Below, in pieces: positions 19,610-28,486 of a stretch of DNA of 64,000 nt. A program made the translations under genes and the position numbers. The stretch comes from Achromobacter xylosoxidans (GTDB taxonomy: Bacteria > Pseudomonadota > Gammaproteobacteria > Burkholderiales > Burkholderiaceae_B), in NCBI RefSeq assembly GCF_001457475.1, contig NZ_LN831029.1:930001-994000 (forward strand), read 5' to 3'. Positions within the stretch are counted from its first letter, which is position 1. Every line of letters begins with the position of its first letter. The notes beneath the pieces are model-generated. The model searched no databases, was not told the origin of the DNA, and saw only the letters and a list, made by a program, of their open reading frames with translations.

Positions 19610-21061
19610 TCAGTAGCGCACGTACTCCAGCGCCGATTGCGAGGACGCCGGCGCGCGGGGCGCCACGGCTCGCGCCGATGCTGTCTCCCGCGCCGCCTCG
19701 GGGCGGTCCTGGGCCTCATAGGCGCTCTGCAGTTCGTGCGCCGCCTCGGCCGTCATCTGGGTGATGTCCTCGGTGACCTCGCCCAGCTTGGCCGACTGCG
19801 CCAACGACACTTCGACCACCTCGCCCATGATCTCCGTGACCCGGCGCGACGAAGTGACGATGTTCTCCATGGTGGCGCCGGCGGATTGCACCTGCTCGGC
19901 GCCGCTGCCGATCTGCTGGACCGAGGTGGTGATCAGGTCCTTGATCTCCTTGGCCGCGGATGCGCTGTTCTGGGCCAGGCTGCGCACCTCGGCCGCCACC
20001 ACCGCGAAGCCTTTGCCGTGCGGGCCCGCGCGCGCCGCCTCGACCGCGGCATTGAGCGCCAGGATGTTTGTCTGGAACGCGATGCCATCCATCACGCCGA
20101 TGATCTCCGAGATGCGCCGCGAGCTTTCGGTGATGGTGCCCATGGTGGCTACCACGCCGGCCACGGTCTTGCCGCCTTCCTCGGCCACCTGGCAGGCGTC
20201 GCGGGCCAGCGTATTGGCCTGGCTGGCGCGTTCGGCGTTCTCGGTCAGGCCCTGCACCGCCACCCGTAGCGTCTGCGCGGCGGTGAAGCGGCGGGTGATG
20301 TCGGTGGCGAACTTCACCACCTTGAATGGCCGGCCCTCGGCATCGAAGATCGGGTTGTAGCTGGCCTCGATCCAGACGCGGCGCCCGTTCTTGCCGATGC
20401 GCAGGTATTGGCCGGTGTCGTATTCGCCGCCGCGCAGCTTGCGCCAGAATTCCTTGTAGGCGGGGCTGCGGACTTCCTCGGGCAGCACCAGCATGCTGTG
20501 GTGGCGGCCGCGCAGTTCGTCTTCGCGGTAGCCCATGGCGTCCAGGAACAGGTCGTTGGCGCGAATGATGGTGCCGTCCAGTTCGAACTCGATGATGCCC
20601 TGCACCTTGGAGATGGCGGCAAGCTGGCCCTCGGTGTCGGCCTGGCGGCGCTGCTGCTCGGTGACGTCGGTGGCGTACTTGACCACCTTGAAGGGCTGGC
20701 CGCACTCGTCGAGGATCGGGTTGTAGCTGGCCTGCAGCCAGACGTCGCTGCCGTCCTTGTGGATGCGGCGATAGCGGCCCGCGTCGTACTCGCCGCGCTT
20801 GAGCTTGTCCCAGAACGCCTGGTATTCAGGAGAGCCGCGCCGGTCGGGCGCCACGAAGATGCGGTGGTGCTGCCCCCGCAGTTCGTCGAGCGTGTAGCCC
20901 ATGGCATCGAGGAAATTCTGGTTGGCCATGAGCACATGGCCGTCCAGGTCGAACTCGATGACCGCCTGCGCCTTGTGGATGGCCGCGATCTGGCCGTACA
21001 GATCCGCATTCCGTGTGTCGCGCTTGCGACGGAACAGGCGCTTGAAGGGAAACCAATGCAT
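19610..21061 (-). CDS. Soluble methyl-accepting chemotaxis protein with two PAS domains
   Basis: A 483-residue chemoreceptor without a transmembrane segment. Two tandem PAS domains (about 25-140 and 147-262) are near copies: each has an NxxFLDAMGY helix, a QASYNPI or EASYNPI strand and a PFKVVK end. A short linker leads to an MCP signalling domain whose hairpin tip reads [20 protein letters not shown]. The architecture resembles Aer/BdlA-type cytoplasmic sensors, which bind FAD or haem and sense redox state or oxygen; the ligand here is unknown. It ends in an Ala/Ser-rich tail (ALEYVRY). No che genes are nearby. The ATG at 21061 ([10 protein letters not shown]) is chosen, although the frame opens further upstream. 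Confidence 0.92.
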   Translation of the reverse strand: MHWFPFKRLFRRKRDTRNADLYGQIAAIHKAQAVIEFDLDGHVLMANQNFLDAMGYTLDELRGQHHRIFVAPDRRGSPEYQAFWDKLKRGEYDAGRYRRIHKDGSDVWLQASYNPILDECGQPFKVVKYATDVTEQQRRQADTEGQLAAISKVQGIIEFELDGTIIRANDLFLDAMGYREDELRGRHHSMLVLPEEVRSPAYKEFWRKLRGGEYDTGQYLRIGKNGRRVWIEASYNPIFDAEGRPFKVVKFATDITRRFTAAQTLRVAVQGLTENAERASQANTLARDACQVAEEGGKTVAGVVATMGTITESSRRISEIIGVMDGIAFQTNILALNAAVEAARAGPHGKGFAVVAAEVRSLAQNSASAAKEIKDLITTSVQQIGSGAEQVQSAGATMENIVTSSRRVTEIMGEVVEVSLAQSAKLGEVTEDITQMTAEAAHELQSAYEAQDRPEAARETASARAVAPRAPASSQSALEYVRY

Positions 21062-21194
21062 GTTGAACTCGAACGAAGATGCCGGCCGGTATCGGTCAAC
21101 AAAGTCTCTATGTGTGGGTGACCTGGATCATAAGGTTCGGAAGGCCGTGAATTGCCGGATGGGCTCTGTTAGGCAGTCTGATAAAGGTCTTGGA

Positions 21195-21215
21195 CGCCCC
21201 GAATGAATCGGGGCG
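21195..21215 (-). terminator. Possible terminator of the autotransporter gene
   Basis: An 8-bp perfect stem CGCCCCGA / TCGGGGCG with a 5-base loop sits just past the stop codon. The following minus-strand sequence (TCCAAGACCTTTATC) has only scattered T residues, so strength is uncertain. Confidence 0.4.
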
Positions 21216-21222
21216 AACACGA

Positions 21223-23919
21223 TCAGAACGCCCAGCGCCAAGTCAGCGTGGCGCCGTGGTTCCGATTGCGCGAGCTGAACTGTCCGGCATAGTGAAAGCC
21301 GGCCATTGCGTTGCGGCCTGTGCGTGCCTGTAATCCGGTTTCCAGCAGCAAGGTGTCGCGGGCGATGGGCGCGCCGACGATGGTGAAGGCGTCGCCGGCA
21401 TCGAACGACTGCGTCGACGTCGTGGACAGGTCGCCGAAGGCGCGACGCCAACCCGCGCCGACTGTGAGGGCGCCGTCGAAACTGTCCGATTGCAGCGCGT
21501 GGCGGAGGCGGGCGCCCAACGTTGTTGTCGTTGTCCGCGCAGACTGGCCGACGCCCGAGAGCGCGCCGCTGCCGCCGCGTTCCTGGAACGCGGAGCTGCG
21601 TTGGCTGGCCCATGCCAGGCCGGCGTAGGGTTCCACTGACAACGCACCGCTTGCGGCCAGGGCGTAACCCAGTTCGGCGAATAGCTGGGTGGCGCTGGCG
21701 CGATAGTCGGCGCGCAAGGTCTGGTCCAGTGCGCCGGCCACGACGCCACGGCGAGTGCCGACGTTGTGCCAGGTGTAGGCCGTTCCCAGCAGGACGTTGA
21801 GCCTGCCGCCGCGCGTCTCGAATGCCTTGCCGCCGTAGGCGATCGCGCTATAGCTCGAGATATTGCTCTTGGCGTTCGCGCCATCGGTGCGCAGCTGGCT
21901 GTCGGTGTAGCCCAGCGCGCCGCCCAGGCGCCAGCCGGCTCCGATGGCGTGATCCACACCGATGAAGATACCTCCGGTGCGCAGGCGGACGGCGTTGCTG
22001 TCGTCTGTCGCACCCTGGTCTTGCCAGCTTCCGACCAACTGCGCCCAGACGGGGTGGGCGTCGGACCCGGGCAGGGTCGAGGCGGCGGGCGGCGCATCGC
22101 TCACTCCCGCGGCCGCCGTGGGCGAGCCAGCATGCCGGCCCGCATTCAAGTTGGCGCGCAGATGTTTCAGCGGCACATCGCGAATGGTCGTGTCCAGGCC
22201 GGGCAACGCATGGCGGACGCTGGCGTGGATTTCTCCGGCGAGCGCTGAAAAGTAGGCCTGGGGGGCGCCTTCGGGCAGGCTCAATGCTCGACGATAGAGT
22301 TCGTGGTCGGCGGGCAGGCTTTCGATCGCATTGGCGGTCGCGATGGTGTTGCGGTTGCTGAGGAGGTCCGCGAATCGGATGGGTGACGACGGCGCCGCGC
22401 CGTCGTCACCGGGTGTTGCTGCATCGGTTGCTGGCGGTGACGCCGGGTCGGAGGCAGGGGGAACGGGCTCGGTTGTGGGCGGCACCGGGTCAGTCACCGG
22501 CGGAGCCGGATTTGTCGCCGGGGGAACCGGCTCGATCACAGGGGGTACGGGAACGGGAGCGGGGGCGGCTTTGCGCACCAGCGTCAGGAAGGCGTCCTGG
22601 TCGTCGTCCGAGTAGCTCAACGTGGGCGTGAGATAGGCCAGGTTGGACGTGACGCCGGCAAAGCGCGTGCCGTTGAATTTCTCTCCGGCATGCAGGACGG
22701 TGTAGCGCTGCGTTTCCGCATACAGGTCCGACGCCATCGCGTTGACCCGCAGCACCGCACCGGTGAGCCTGGCCGTCTTGGCCACATCGAGCCGGTCGGC
22801 GGCGGTTGGCGTGACGCGCACGGTGTAGGTGCCTGCGATGCCGAAATCGAGGTCCCCATCGCCCCAGATGTACTGGGTGATCGGCGCGCCATCGTCGCTG
22901 CCAAAGGCCAGCTGGTTGTCCTTGCCCTTGAAATACAGGTCACCGATGATGTCGGAACCCGACCACATGATGAATGTGTTGTTGTCGCCTTCGAAGAGAA
23001 CGGCAGTCGCGCCGTTGCTGTTGAAGCTGCCTTTGTTGGTGACGGTCGTATCGCTGCCCGCTCGTAGCGCGGTGCCTCTCTTGCCGACACTTCCTTTGTT
23101 TGGGTACTGCACGGTGCCGGGAAAACCGCCCAGCACGACGTTGTTGTTGACCACCGTGCCCGAGCCGATGGAGATGCCGACGCCGCCATCTCCCGAGAAC
23201 GTGCGGGGGGCCAGATAGAGATCGCGGGTGCCGCCCTGGCCGCCGGAGACCAGGGCGTTGATGATGATGTCGCCCCGCGTAAGCACGACGGCGTCGCCAC
23301 CAGCGCCGGGGTGCCCCCTCGATGCGCCTCCCATGCCTCCGGAGACAGGGCCATTCAACGTCAGGACACCGGATACGGCGGCGATTCCCGCGCCGCCGCC
23401 ACCGCCGCCGCCCACGTAAGCCATATTTTGCAGGGCATCCGCTCCGCCGGGGCTTCCCGCCGCCCCGTTCCCACCCGTCACGCTCACGTTGGTGGCGATG
23501 ACCAGGTTGATGTTCTCGCCGCCGAGAATGGCGACTCCGCCGCCACCCCCGCCGTGATTGTTATCGCAAGGCGCGGCGCAAGTCCCGCGGCTGCCCGACA
23601 CGTCGGTCGTCACGACGTCATTGGAACTGGCGGCCTTGGGAGCGGCGCCGCCGGTGCCGGGGCTATGGGCGGCATTGGCGCCCGCGCCGGCCTTGCCATC
23701 GGAAGTGATCGGGTCCAGTCCGCCGCCGTCGCCGCCCTGAGTGGCAGGATTGGCCGTCCAGAAGTTCTGGCCAAGGCCTCCGGCGCCACCGCCTCCCTTG
23801 CCGGCGGCCGCAACGGCGGTAGCCGGCAGGGTCACGCCCATGTGCAAGGCAAGCACAAGGCATGCGGCGTAAGTCAGGCGGTGTGAGAAGACGGTTTGTC
23901 TGGACGGGAGGACTTGCAT
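21223..23919 (-). CDS. Type V autotransporter with Gly-rich passenger
   Basis: An 898-residue secreted protein that should export its own passenger through a C-terminal beta-barrel. Order: signal peptide (about 1-37, hydrophobic YAACLVLALHMGVTLP); a strongly Gly/Ala-rich passenger (about 38-250) with a CAAPC cysteine pair near residue 117; a beta-rich stem (about 300-450); a Pro-rich linker (about 453-506) of repeated xPVPPxT/xE units; a pre-barrel region; and a barrel of about 275 residues ending in WRWAF, with the terminal Phe needed for BAM assembly. It belongs to the broad Bordetella-type autotransporter class; I cannot name an orthologue and see no protease triad. ATG 23919 gives the best signal peptide; ATG 23991 or TTG 24027 would add 24-36 residues, as in extended signal peptides. 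Base composition is lower in G+C than the neighbours. Confidence 0.9.
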   Translation of the reverse strand: MQVLPSRQTVFSHRLTYAACLVLALHMGVTLPATAVAAAGKGGGGAGGLGQNFWTANPATQGGDGGGLDPITSDGKAGAGANAAHSPGTGGAAPKAASSNDVVTTDVSGSRGTCAAPCDNNHGGGGGGVAILGGENINLVIATNVSVTGGNGAAGSPGGADALQNMAYVGGGGGGGAGIAAVSGVLTLNGPVSGGMGGASRGHPGAGGDAVVLTRGDIIINALVSGGQGGTRDLYLAPRTFSGDGGVGISIGSGTVVNNNVVLGGFPGTVQYPNKGSVGKRGTALRAGSDTTVTNKGSFNSNGATAVLFEGDNNTFIMWSGSDIIGDLYFKGKDNQLAFGSDDGAPITQYIWGDGDLDFGIAGTYTVRVTPTAADRLDVAKTARLTGAVLRVNAMASDLYAETQRYTVLHAGEKFNGTRFAGVTSNLAYLTPTLSYSDDDQDAFLTLVRKAAPAPVPVPPVIEPVPPATNPAPPVTDPVPPTTEPVPPASDPASPPATDAATPGDDGAAPSSPIRFADLLSNRNTIATANAIESLPADHELYRRALSLPEGAPQAYFSALAGEIHASVRHALPGLDTTIRDVPLKHLRANLNAGRHAGSPTAAAGVSDAPPAASTLPGSDAHPVWAQLVGSWQDQGATDDSNAVRLRTGGIFIGVDHAIGAGWRLGGALGYTDSQLRTDGANAKSNISSYSAIAYGGKAFETRGGRLNVLLGTAYTWHNVGTRRGVVAGALDQTLRADYRASATQLFAELGYALAASGALSVEPYAGLAWASQRSSAFQERGGSGALSGVGQSARTTTTTLGARLRHALQSDSFDGALTVGAGWRRAFGDLSTTSTQSFDAGDAFTIVGAPIARDTLLLETGLQARTGRNAMAGFHYAGQFSSRNRNHGATLTWRWAF

Positions 23920-24082
23920 GGCTACATCCACAATTACCGGGAGGTTGAAGAACTCGGCGGTAAGTGTAGGTAGCCGAAGGCGACGCTTCATCGCCAACCG
24001 GCAGTCAATGAAAAGAAGATTGGTCAACGCATATGAAGATCCCTATTGATTGGGAGGACTCTAAGGATTGCCGGAGGAAAAG

Positions 24083-24109
24083 TAAAAATCGGTCTGGAGA
24101 AAATCAGAC
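24083..24109 (-). terminator. Weak terminator after the module A CoA-transferase gene
   Basis: Minus strand: stem GTCTG/CAGAC (24105-24109 / 24092-24096) then CGATTTTTACTTTT. The stem has only 5 bp, but it sits directly behind the stop codon and has a good T-run. The rest of the 192-base interval down to 23920 must contain the autotransporter promoter, which I could not pin down. Confidence 0.35.
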
Positions 24110-24111
24110 AG

Positions 24112-25341
24112 CTAGCCGGCCTGATTTTTGAAAAACGCGGCAATCGCCTGCGGCGACTTCCCCAGCACCTCGCGCAGCACTTCCTCCGTATGCTGCCCCA
24201 GCAGCGGCGGCGCGCGCCGGTACACCACCGGCGAATCCGAAAAGCGCAACGGACTGGCCGTCACCGGCGCCACGCCGCCGCCCGGATGCGGCAGGTCGCG
24301 GCGCAGCTGCCGCGCCTGCGCCTGTGGGTGAGCGAAAGCCTGGGCGATGTTGTTGATCGGGCCGCAGGGCACGCCCACGGCTTCCAGCTTGGCGATCCAG
24401 TCGTCGCGCCGGCCCTGGCGCATGATGGCGGCCAGCATCCCCACCAGTTCGTCGCGGTTGGTCACGCGCAGCCGGTTGGTGGCAAAGCGCGGATCGTCGC
24501 CCAGCTCCGGCGCGCCGATCGCCGCGCAATAGGCGCGGTACTGCGATTCATTGCCGGTGGCCACGATCAGGTGGCCGTCGCTGGCGGCGAAGACCTGGTA
24601 GGGCACCACGTTCTGGTGCGCGTTGCCGGCGCGCGTCGGCGCCACGCCGGAATTGAAGTAGTTGGAATTCTGGTTGGCCAGCAGCGCCACGTGGCTGTCG
24701 AGCAGCGCGATGTCCAGGTGCTGGCCGAGGCCGCTGCGGTGGCGTTCCTGCAAGGCCGCCAGGATCGCCACGGTGGCGTACATGCCGGTGACGATGTCGG
24801 TCACCGCCACGCCGGCCTTCTGCGGTCCACCGCCGGGCAGGTCGTCGCGTTCGCCGGTGATGCTCATCAGGCCGCCCATGCCCTGGATCATGAAGTCGTA
24901 GCCGGGGCGGCGCGCGAACGGCCCGTCCTGGCCGAAGCCGGTGACCGAGCAGTAGATCAGGCGCGGATTGATGGCCTTCAGGCTGGCATAGTCCAGGCCG
25001 TACTTGGCCAGCCCGCCGACCTTGAAGTTCTCGACCAGGATATCGCTGACCGCCGCCAGTTCGCGGATCAGCGCCGCGCCATGCGGCGTGGCCATGTCGG
25101 CCTCGACCGAGCGCTTGTTGCGGTTGGCGCTGAGGTAATAGGCGGATTCGTTGGTGTCGACGCCATTGCCGTCCTTCAGGAAGGGCGGGCCCCAGGCGCG
25201 GGTGTCGTCGCCGACGCCGGGGCGCTCGATCTTGATGACGTCGGCGCCCAGGTCGGCCAGGTTCTGCGTGCACCACGGGCCTGCCAGGATGCGCGACAGG
25301 TCCAGCACGCGGATGCCGTCCAATGCGGGCGGGCGCGTCAT
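24112..25341 (-). CDS. Type III CoA-transferase, CaiB/BaiF family
   Basis: Moves CoA between a CoA-thioester donor and a carboxylic acid. The 409-residue product has the family start LDGIRVLDLSRILAGPWCTQ (8-27), the CoA-binding DVIKIERPGVGDDTR, and Asp182 in AVTDIVTGMYA at the position of the aspartyl-CoA intermediate of formyl-CoA transferase. The acid substrate cannot be read from sequence. It is the third gene of a minus-strand operon (SDR-MaoC-CaiB), overlapping the MaoC gene by 4 bases (ATGA), which fixes the ATG at 25341. Its neighbours suggest an acid that is activated by CoA transfer and then hydrated and oxidised at the beta position. Confidence 0.92.
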   Translation of the reverse strand: MTRPPALDGIRVLDLSRILAGPWCTQNLADLGADVIKIERPGVGDDTRAWGPPFLKDGNGVDTNESAYYLSANRNKRSVEADMATPHGAALIRELAAVSDILVENFKVGGLAKYGLDYASLKAINPRLIYCSVTGFGQDGPFARRPGYDFMIQGMGGLMSITGERDDLPGGGPQKAGVAVTDIVTGMYATVAILAALQERHRSGLGQHLDIALLDSHVALLANQNSNYFNSGVAPTRAGNAHQNVVPYQVFAASDGHLIVATGNESQYRAYCAAIGAPELGDDPRFATNRLRVTNRDELVGMLAAIMRQGRRDDWIAKLEAVGVPCGPINNIAQAFAHPQAQARQLRRDLPHPGGGVAPVTASPLRFSDSPVVYRRAPPLLGQHTEEVLREVLGKSPQAIAAFFKNQAG

Positions 25342-26198
25342 GATTGCACCTCGGCGGCGCCATGGCTCATGACGATGATGTCGCGTTCGACGGCGCGGGC
25401 GATGAAGCGGATCTGGCCGTCCGGCATGCGCCACATATCGCATTGCAAGGTTTCGCCCGGGTAGACCGGCGCGGAGAATCGCGCATCCAGCCGGGTCAGG
25501 CGGGAGGCGTCGTAGTCGCACCAGGTCTTCACCAGCGCGTGCGCGGCCACGCCGTAGGAACACAGTCCATGCAGGATCGGCTTGGGATAGCCGGCCTGGT
25601 GCGCGACCTCGGGGTCGGCGTGCAGCGGATTGCGGTCGGCGTTCAGGCGATACAGGAGCGCCGCCTGCGGCGGAATGCGCAGTTCGCAGCGGTGCTCCGG
25701 CTCGCCCTGCGGCGCGGCGGGCAGCGGCTCGGGGCTGGCGTCGCCCTGGCCGAAGCCGCCATCGCCGCGGCAGAAGGTGCTTTGCCGCAAGGTGGCCAGG
25801 CGCGTGCCGGCGCTGTCGTGCAGCGTGCGTTCGGTGACCACGATGGCGCCCTTGTCCGCGCCCTTGTCGATCACGTGGGTAACGCGGCTCCTGCCGATCA
25901 CGGTGCCGGACGTGGGCAGCGGCGCGTGCACCGCCAGTCGCTGTTCGCCATGCACCAGCCGGACCCAGTCGATGCCGGCGCGCGGGTCGCTCATCCAGAA
26001 GCCCGGATAGCCCAGCACCACGCTCATGGTGGGAAAGGCGCGCAGGTCCTTTTCGTACACGTAGCGCAGTTGCCGGGTGTCCTCGGGATCCTGTCCCAGG
26101 CCGATGCCCAGCGCATACAGCATGGTGTCCTTGTCGTCGTAGTGCTGGCGCACGTCGTCGAAGCGCCAGTGCTTCACGGTTGCGTAGTCGAGCGGCAT
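25338..26198 (-). CDS. MaoC-family enoyl-CoA hydratase 2 (double hot-dog)
   Basis: A 286-residue (R)-specific hydratase homologue with two hot-dog halves. The catalytic half is C-terminal and holds the hydratase-2 motif YRLNADRNPLHADP, with Asp188 and His193 as the expected dyad, followed by KPILHGLCSYG. Overall it resembles the hydratase-2 region of eukaryotic multifunctional enzyme type 2 (D-bifunctional protein). It would turn trans-2-enoyl-CoA into (3R)-hydroxyacyl-CoA for the SDR enzyme encoded upstream. The start MPLDYATVKHW lies 7 bases after the SDR stop. Confidence 0.9.
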   Translation of the reverse strand: MPLDYATVKHWRFDDVRQHYDDKDTMLYALGIGLGQDPEDTRQLRYVYEKDLRAFPTMSVVLGYPGFWMSDPRAGIDWVRLVHGEQRLAVHAPLPTSGTVIGRSRVTHVIDKGADKGAIVVTERTLHDSAGTRLATLRQSTFCRGDGGFGQGDASPEPLPAAPQGEPEHRCELRIPPQAALLYRLNADRNPLHADPEVAHQAGYPKPILHGLCSYGVAAHALVKTWCDYDASRLTRLDARFSAPVYPGETLQCDMWRMPDGQIRFIARAVERDIIVMSHGAAEVQS

Positions 26199-26205
26199 GG
26201 CGGTC

Positions 26206-27120
26206 TCAGATGGGGTCCCAGTCGATCACGTCGGGCGAACGCTCCAGCGCGTAGAAGTGCTTGCGCATGGCGGGCACGGCGATCTCGCCGATCAGTTCGG
26301 GCGTCCAGCCCTCGCTGTAGTGCACGGTGCGTAGCGGCCGCGGCTGGCTCATCAGCATGATCTCGTTGGCGCGCACCGCGAACACCTGCGCGGTGATGGC
26401 GCTGGCCGCGTCGCTGGCCAGGTACACGGCCATCGGCGCGACCTTGTTGGCCTCCATTTTCTTGAGCTTCTCGACGCGCGCCTTCTCCTCGTCGGTCTCG
26501 GCGGGAATGGAGCTGGTCATGCGGCTCCAGGCGAACGGCGCGATGCAGTTCGAGCGCACGTTGTAGCGCGCCATGTCCAGCGCGATCGACTTGGACAGCG
26601 CCACGATGCCGAGCTTGGCGGCGGCGTAGTTGGCCTGGCCGAAATTGCCGATCAGGCCGGACGTGGAAGTCATGTGCACGAAGGCGCCCGACTCCTGTTC
26701 ACGGAAATACGGCGCGGCGGCGCGGCTCATGAAGAACGAGCCGTTCAGGTGCACGTCGATGACCTGGCGCCATTCCTCCTCGCTCATCTTGTGGAACACG
26801 CGGTCGCGCAGGTTGCCGGCGTTGTTGACCACCGCGTCGATGCGGCCGAAGGCGTCGATGGCGGTCTGGATGACGCGGCTGGCGCTGTCGTAGGCTGCCA
26901 CGCTGTCGGTGTTGGCGACGGCCTGCCCGCCCGCCGCCACGATCTCGCGCACCACGGCCTGCGCGGGGCCTTCGCCGCCGCCCTCGCCGGTGAGCGAGAC
27001 GCCGATGTCGTTGACCACCACCTTGGCGCCCGCCTGCGCCATGGCCAGCGCGATGCCGCGGCCGATGCCGCCGCCCGCGCCTGTAACGACCACTACCTTG
27101 CCGGAAACAATACCGCTCAT
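26206..27120 (-). CDS. SDR-family (3R)-hydroxyacyl-CoA dehydrogenase, MFE-2-like
   Basis: A 304-residue NAD(P)-dependent short-chain dehydrogenase. TGAGGGIGRG (13-22) binds the dinucleotide, NNAGNLRD is the structural motif, and the catalytic set is Ser152/154, Tyr165 and Lys169 (YAAAK). The roughly 60-residue C-terminal extension after AVYLASDAAS is typical of the dehydrogenase part of peroxisomal multifunctional enzyme 2, not of FabG. Together with the next gene it forms a split version of MFE-2. It is the first gene of the operon and diverges from a LysR regulator across 148 bases. Confidence 0.9.
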   Translation of the reverse strand: MSGIVSGKVVVVTGAGGGIGRGIALAMAQAGAKVVVNDIGVSLTGEGGGEGPAQAVVREIVAAGGQAVANTDSVAAYDSASRVIQTAIDAFGRIDAVVNNAGNLRDRVFHKMSEEEWRQVIDVHLNGSFFMSRAAAPYFREQESGAFVHMTSTSGLIGNFGQANYAAAKLGIVALSKSIALDMARYNVRSNCIAPFAWSRMTSSIPAETDEEKARVEKLKKMEANKVAPMAVYLASDAASAITAQVFAVRANEIMLMSQPRPLRTVHYSEGWTPELIGEIAVPAMRKHFYALERSPDVIDWDPI

Positions 27121-27217
27121 TGGGGCTTACTCCAGATGCCGCGGCGCGCGCCGCGTGGGAAACAGTTCCGCGTCAAACCGTATGGTTTACGGGGTTGCCC
27201 CATGGTATGGTCGTCAC

Positions 27218-27248
27218 GGCATTCGAAGAATTCAAAATTAGAAATGCC
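27218..27248. promoter_or_regulatory. Candidate LysR operator between the SDR operon and its divergent regulator
   Basis: An inverted pair GGCATT (27218-27223) / AATGCC (27243-27248) encloses 19 mostly A+T bases, directly upstream of the LysR start in the divergent interval. Position and dyad fit a LysR-type autoregulatory site, but the sequence shows no more than that. GGGGTTGCCCC at 27191-27201 is a further small hairpin. Confidence 0.3.
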
Positions 27249-27268
27249 CCCCTTCTGTGTGGTGGAAC

Positions 27269-28168
27269 ATGAGACATGATCTGACTGACCTGCGGCTATT
27301 CGTGAACGTGGGGGAAACGCTCAATCTGACCCGCGCGGCCGAACGCACCTTCCTGTCGCTGCCCGCCGCCAGCGCGCGCGTCAAGCACATGGAAGAGGCC
27401 TTCAAGGCGCGGCTGCTGGTGCGCATGGCCACGGGCGTGGCGCTGACCCCGGCCGGCGAGGTGCTGCTCAAGCACGCCAACGCGGTGTTCCGCCAGCTCG
27501 AATGCCTGAACGCCGACCTGCAGCCCTACGCCAGCGGCCTGAAGGGGCGGCTGCGCCTGCTGGCCAACACCACCGCCACCAATTCCTTCCTGGCGGACGC
27601 GCTGTCGACCTTCCTGGCCGAGAATCCCGACGTGGACGTCGAGCTGGAAGAGAAGATCTCGGGCGACATCGTCATCGCGATCCGCGCGGGCGCCGGCGAC
27701 CTGGGGCTGGTGGCCGGCAACATCGACGTCGAGGGCCTGGATGTGACGCCGCTGTTCCGCGATGAGCTCACCGTGGTCACGGCGCTGGACCATCCGCTGG
27801 CGGCGTCGAAGTCGGCCCATTTCGCCGACCTGATCGATGCCTACCAGTTCGTCGGCATCCATCCCGACAGCGCCATCCAGACCTTCCTGGAGGACATCGC
27901 CAGCGGCCTGGGCAAGCGCATCTGCCAGCGCGTGCACGTGGGCAGTTTCGAGGCCGTGTGCCGCATGGTCGAGGCCGGCGCCGGCATCGCCGTGGTGCCG
28001 CGCGCCTGCGCGGCGCGCTACAGCCGGCCCGATGCCTTGCACGTGTTGAAACTGGAAGATCCCTGGGCCCTGCGCGACCGCCTGCTGTGCCGCCAGCGCG
28101 GCCGCGACCTGCCGAGCTTCGCCGAGTGCTTCATCGAGCACGTGCAGCGCGCGGCGCGGGGACAGTAG
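27269..28168 (+). CDS. LysR-family transcriptional regulator (module A)
   Basis: A 299-residue regulator: N-terminal winged helix (LTDLRLFVNVGETLNLTRAA), then a periplasmic-binding-protein-like effector domain starting KGRLRLLANTTATNSF. The ATG at 27269 is used rather than the GTG four codons upstream, because LysR proteins begin a few residues before the DLRLF helix. It is divergent from the SDR-MaoC-CaiB operon, which it probably controls. It is clearly paralogous to the LysR at 38376-39269 (shared RLxxANTTA, DIV and DLGxVAG segments). Confidence 0.92.
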   Translation: MRHDLTDLRLFVNVGETLNLTRAAERTFLSLPAASARVKHMEEAFKARLLVRMATGVALTPAGEVLLKHANAVFRQLECLNADLQPYASGLKGRLRLLANTTATNSFLADALSTFLAENPDVDVELEEKISGDIVIAIRAGAGDLGLVAGNIDVEGLDVTPLFRDELTVVTALDHPLAASKSAHFADLIDAYQFVGIHPDSAIQTFLEDIASGLGKRICQRVHVGSFEAVCRMVEAGAGIAVVPRACAARYSRPDALHVLKLEDPWALRDRLLCRQRGRDLPSFAECFIEHVQRAARGQ

Positions 28169-28486
28169 CCGCGGCGGGCGCGGTGTCATGCCGCGGCGAA
28201 CGCGGTGTTCCGCCCGTCCTGACGGCTTGACGGTCCGCATGGCCGTCGCCGTGGCGCCACATCGGACCTGCGATAGTGTCCGATCAGCGAACACGGCATC
28301 GCGGCGAAAGAGGGGCTTTTGAAAATATGTAGCGGCAAAAGCGGCCGCGCGGCAAATAATAAAAAAAGCCCCGGCCGCGCCTGATGCGCGGACAGTAGAA
28401 AAATGGGGCCGGCAGGCGGCAAGCACCGCGTTGTTCCGGTGTGGTTTGCGGCCGCGCCACCGACAAGAACGACTCAGGAGACTGCC
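28169..28486. other. Intergenic interval of 318 bases with an A+T-rich patch
   Basis: No gene seen. An inverted pair GGGGCTTTT (28312-28320) / AAAAGCCCC (28364-28372) flanks 43 bases including TTTTGAAAATATGTAG and AAATAATAAAAAAA, unusually A+T-rich for this genome. It probably carries the promoter of the Bug-protein gene that follows. No clear terminator for the LysR gene was found. Confidence 0.4.

Noticed and set aside
21062..21222. A flagellar sigma28 promoter before the chemoreceptor gene (ACCGATAC on the minus strand)
   Set aside because: The -10-like part is present, but no TAAA-type -35 lies at the right spacing.
22395..22565. Repetitive stretch in the autotransporter as a possible CRISPR or tandem-repeat array
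   Set aside because: The repeats are imperfect, vary in length and encode Pro-rich linker units in frame; there are no unique spacers.
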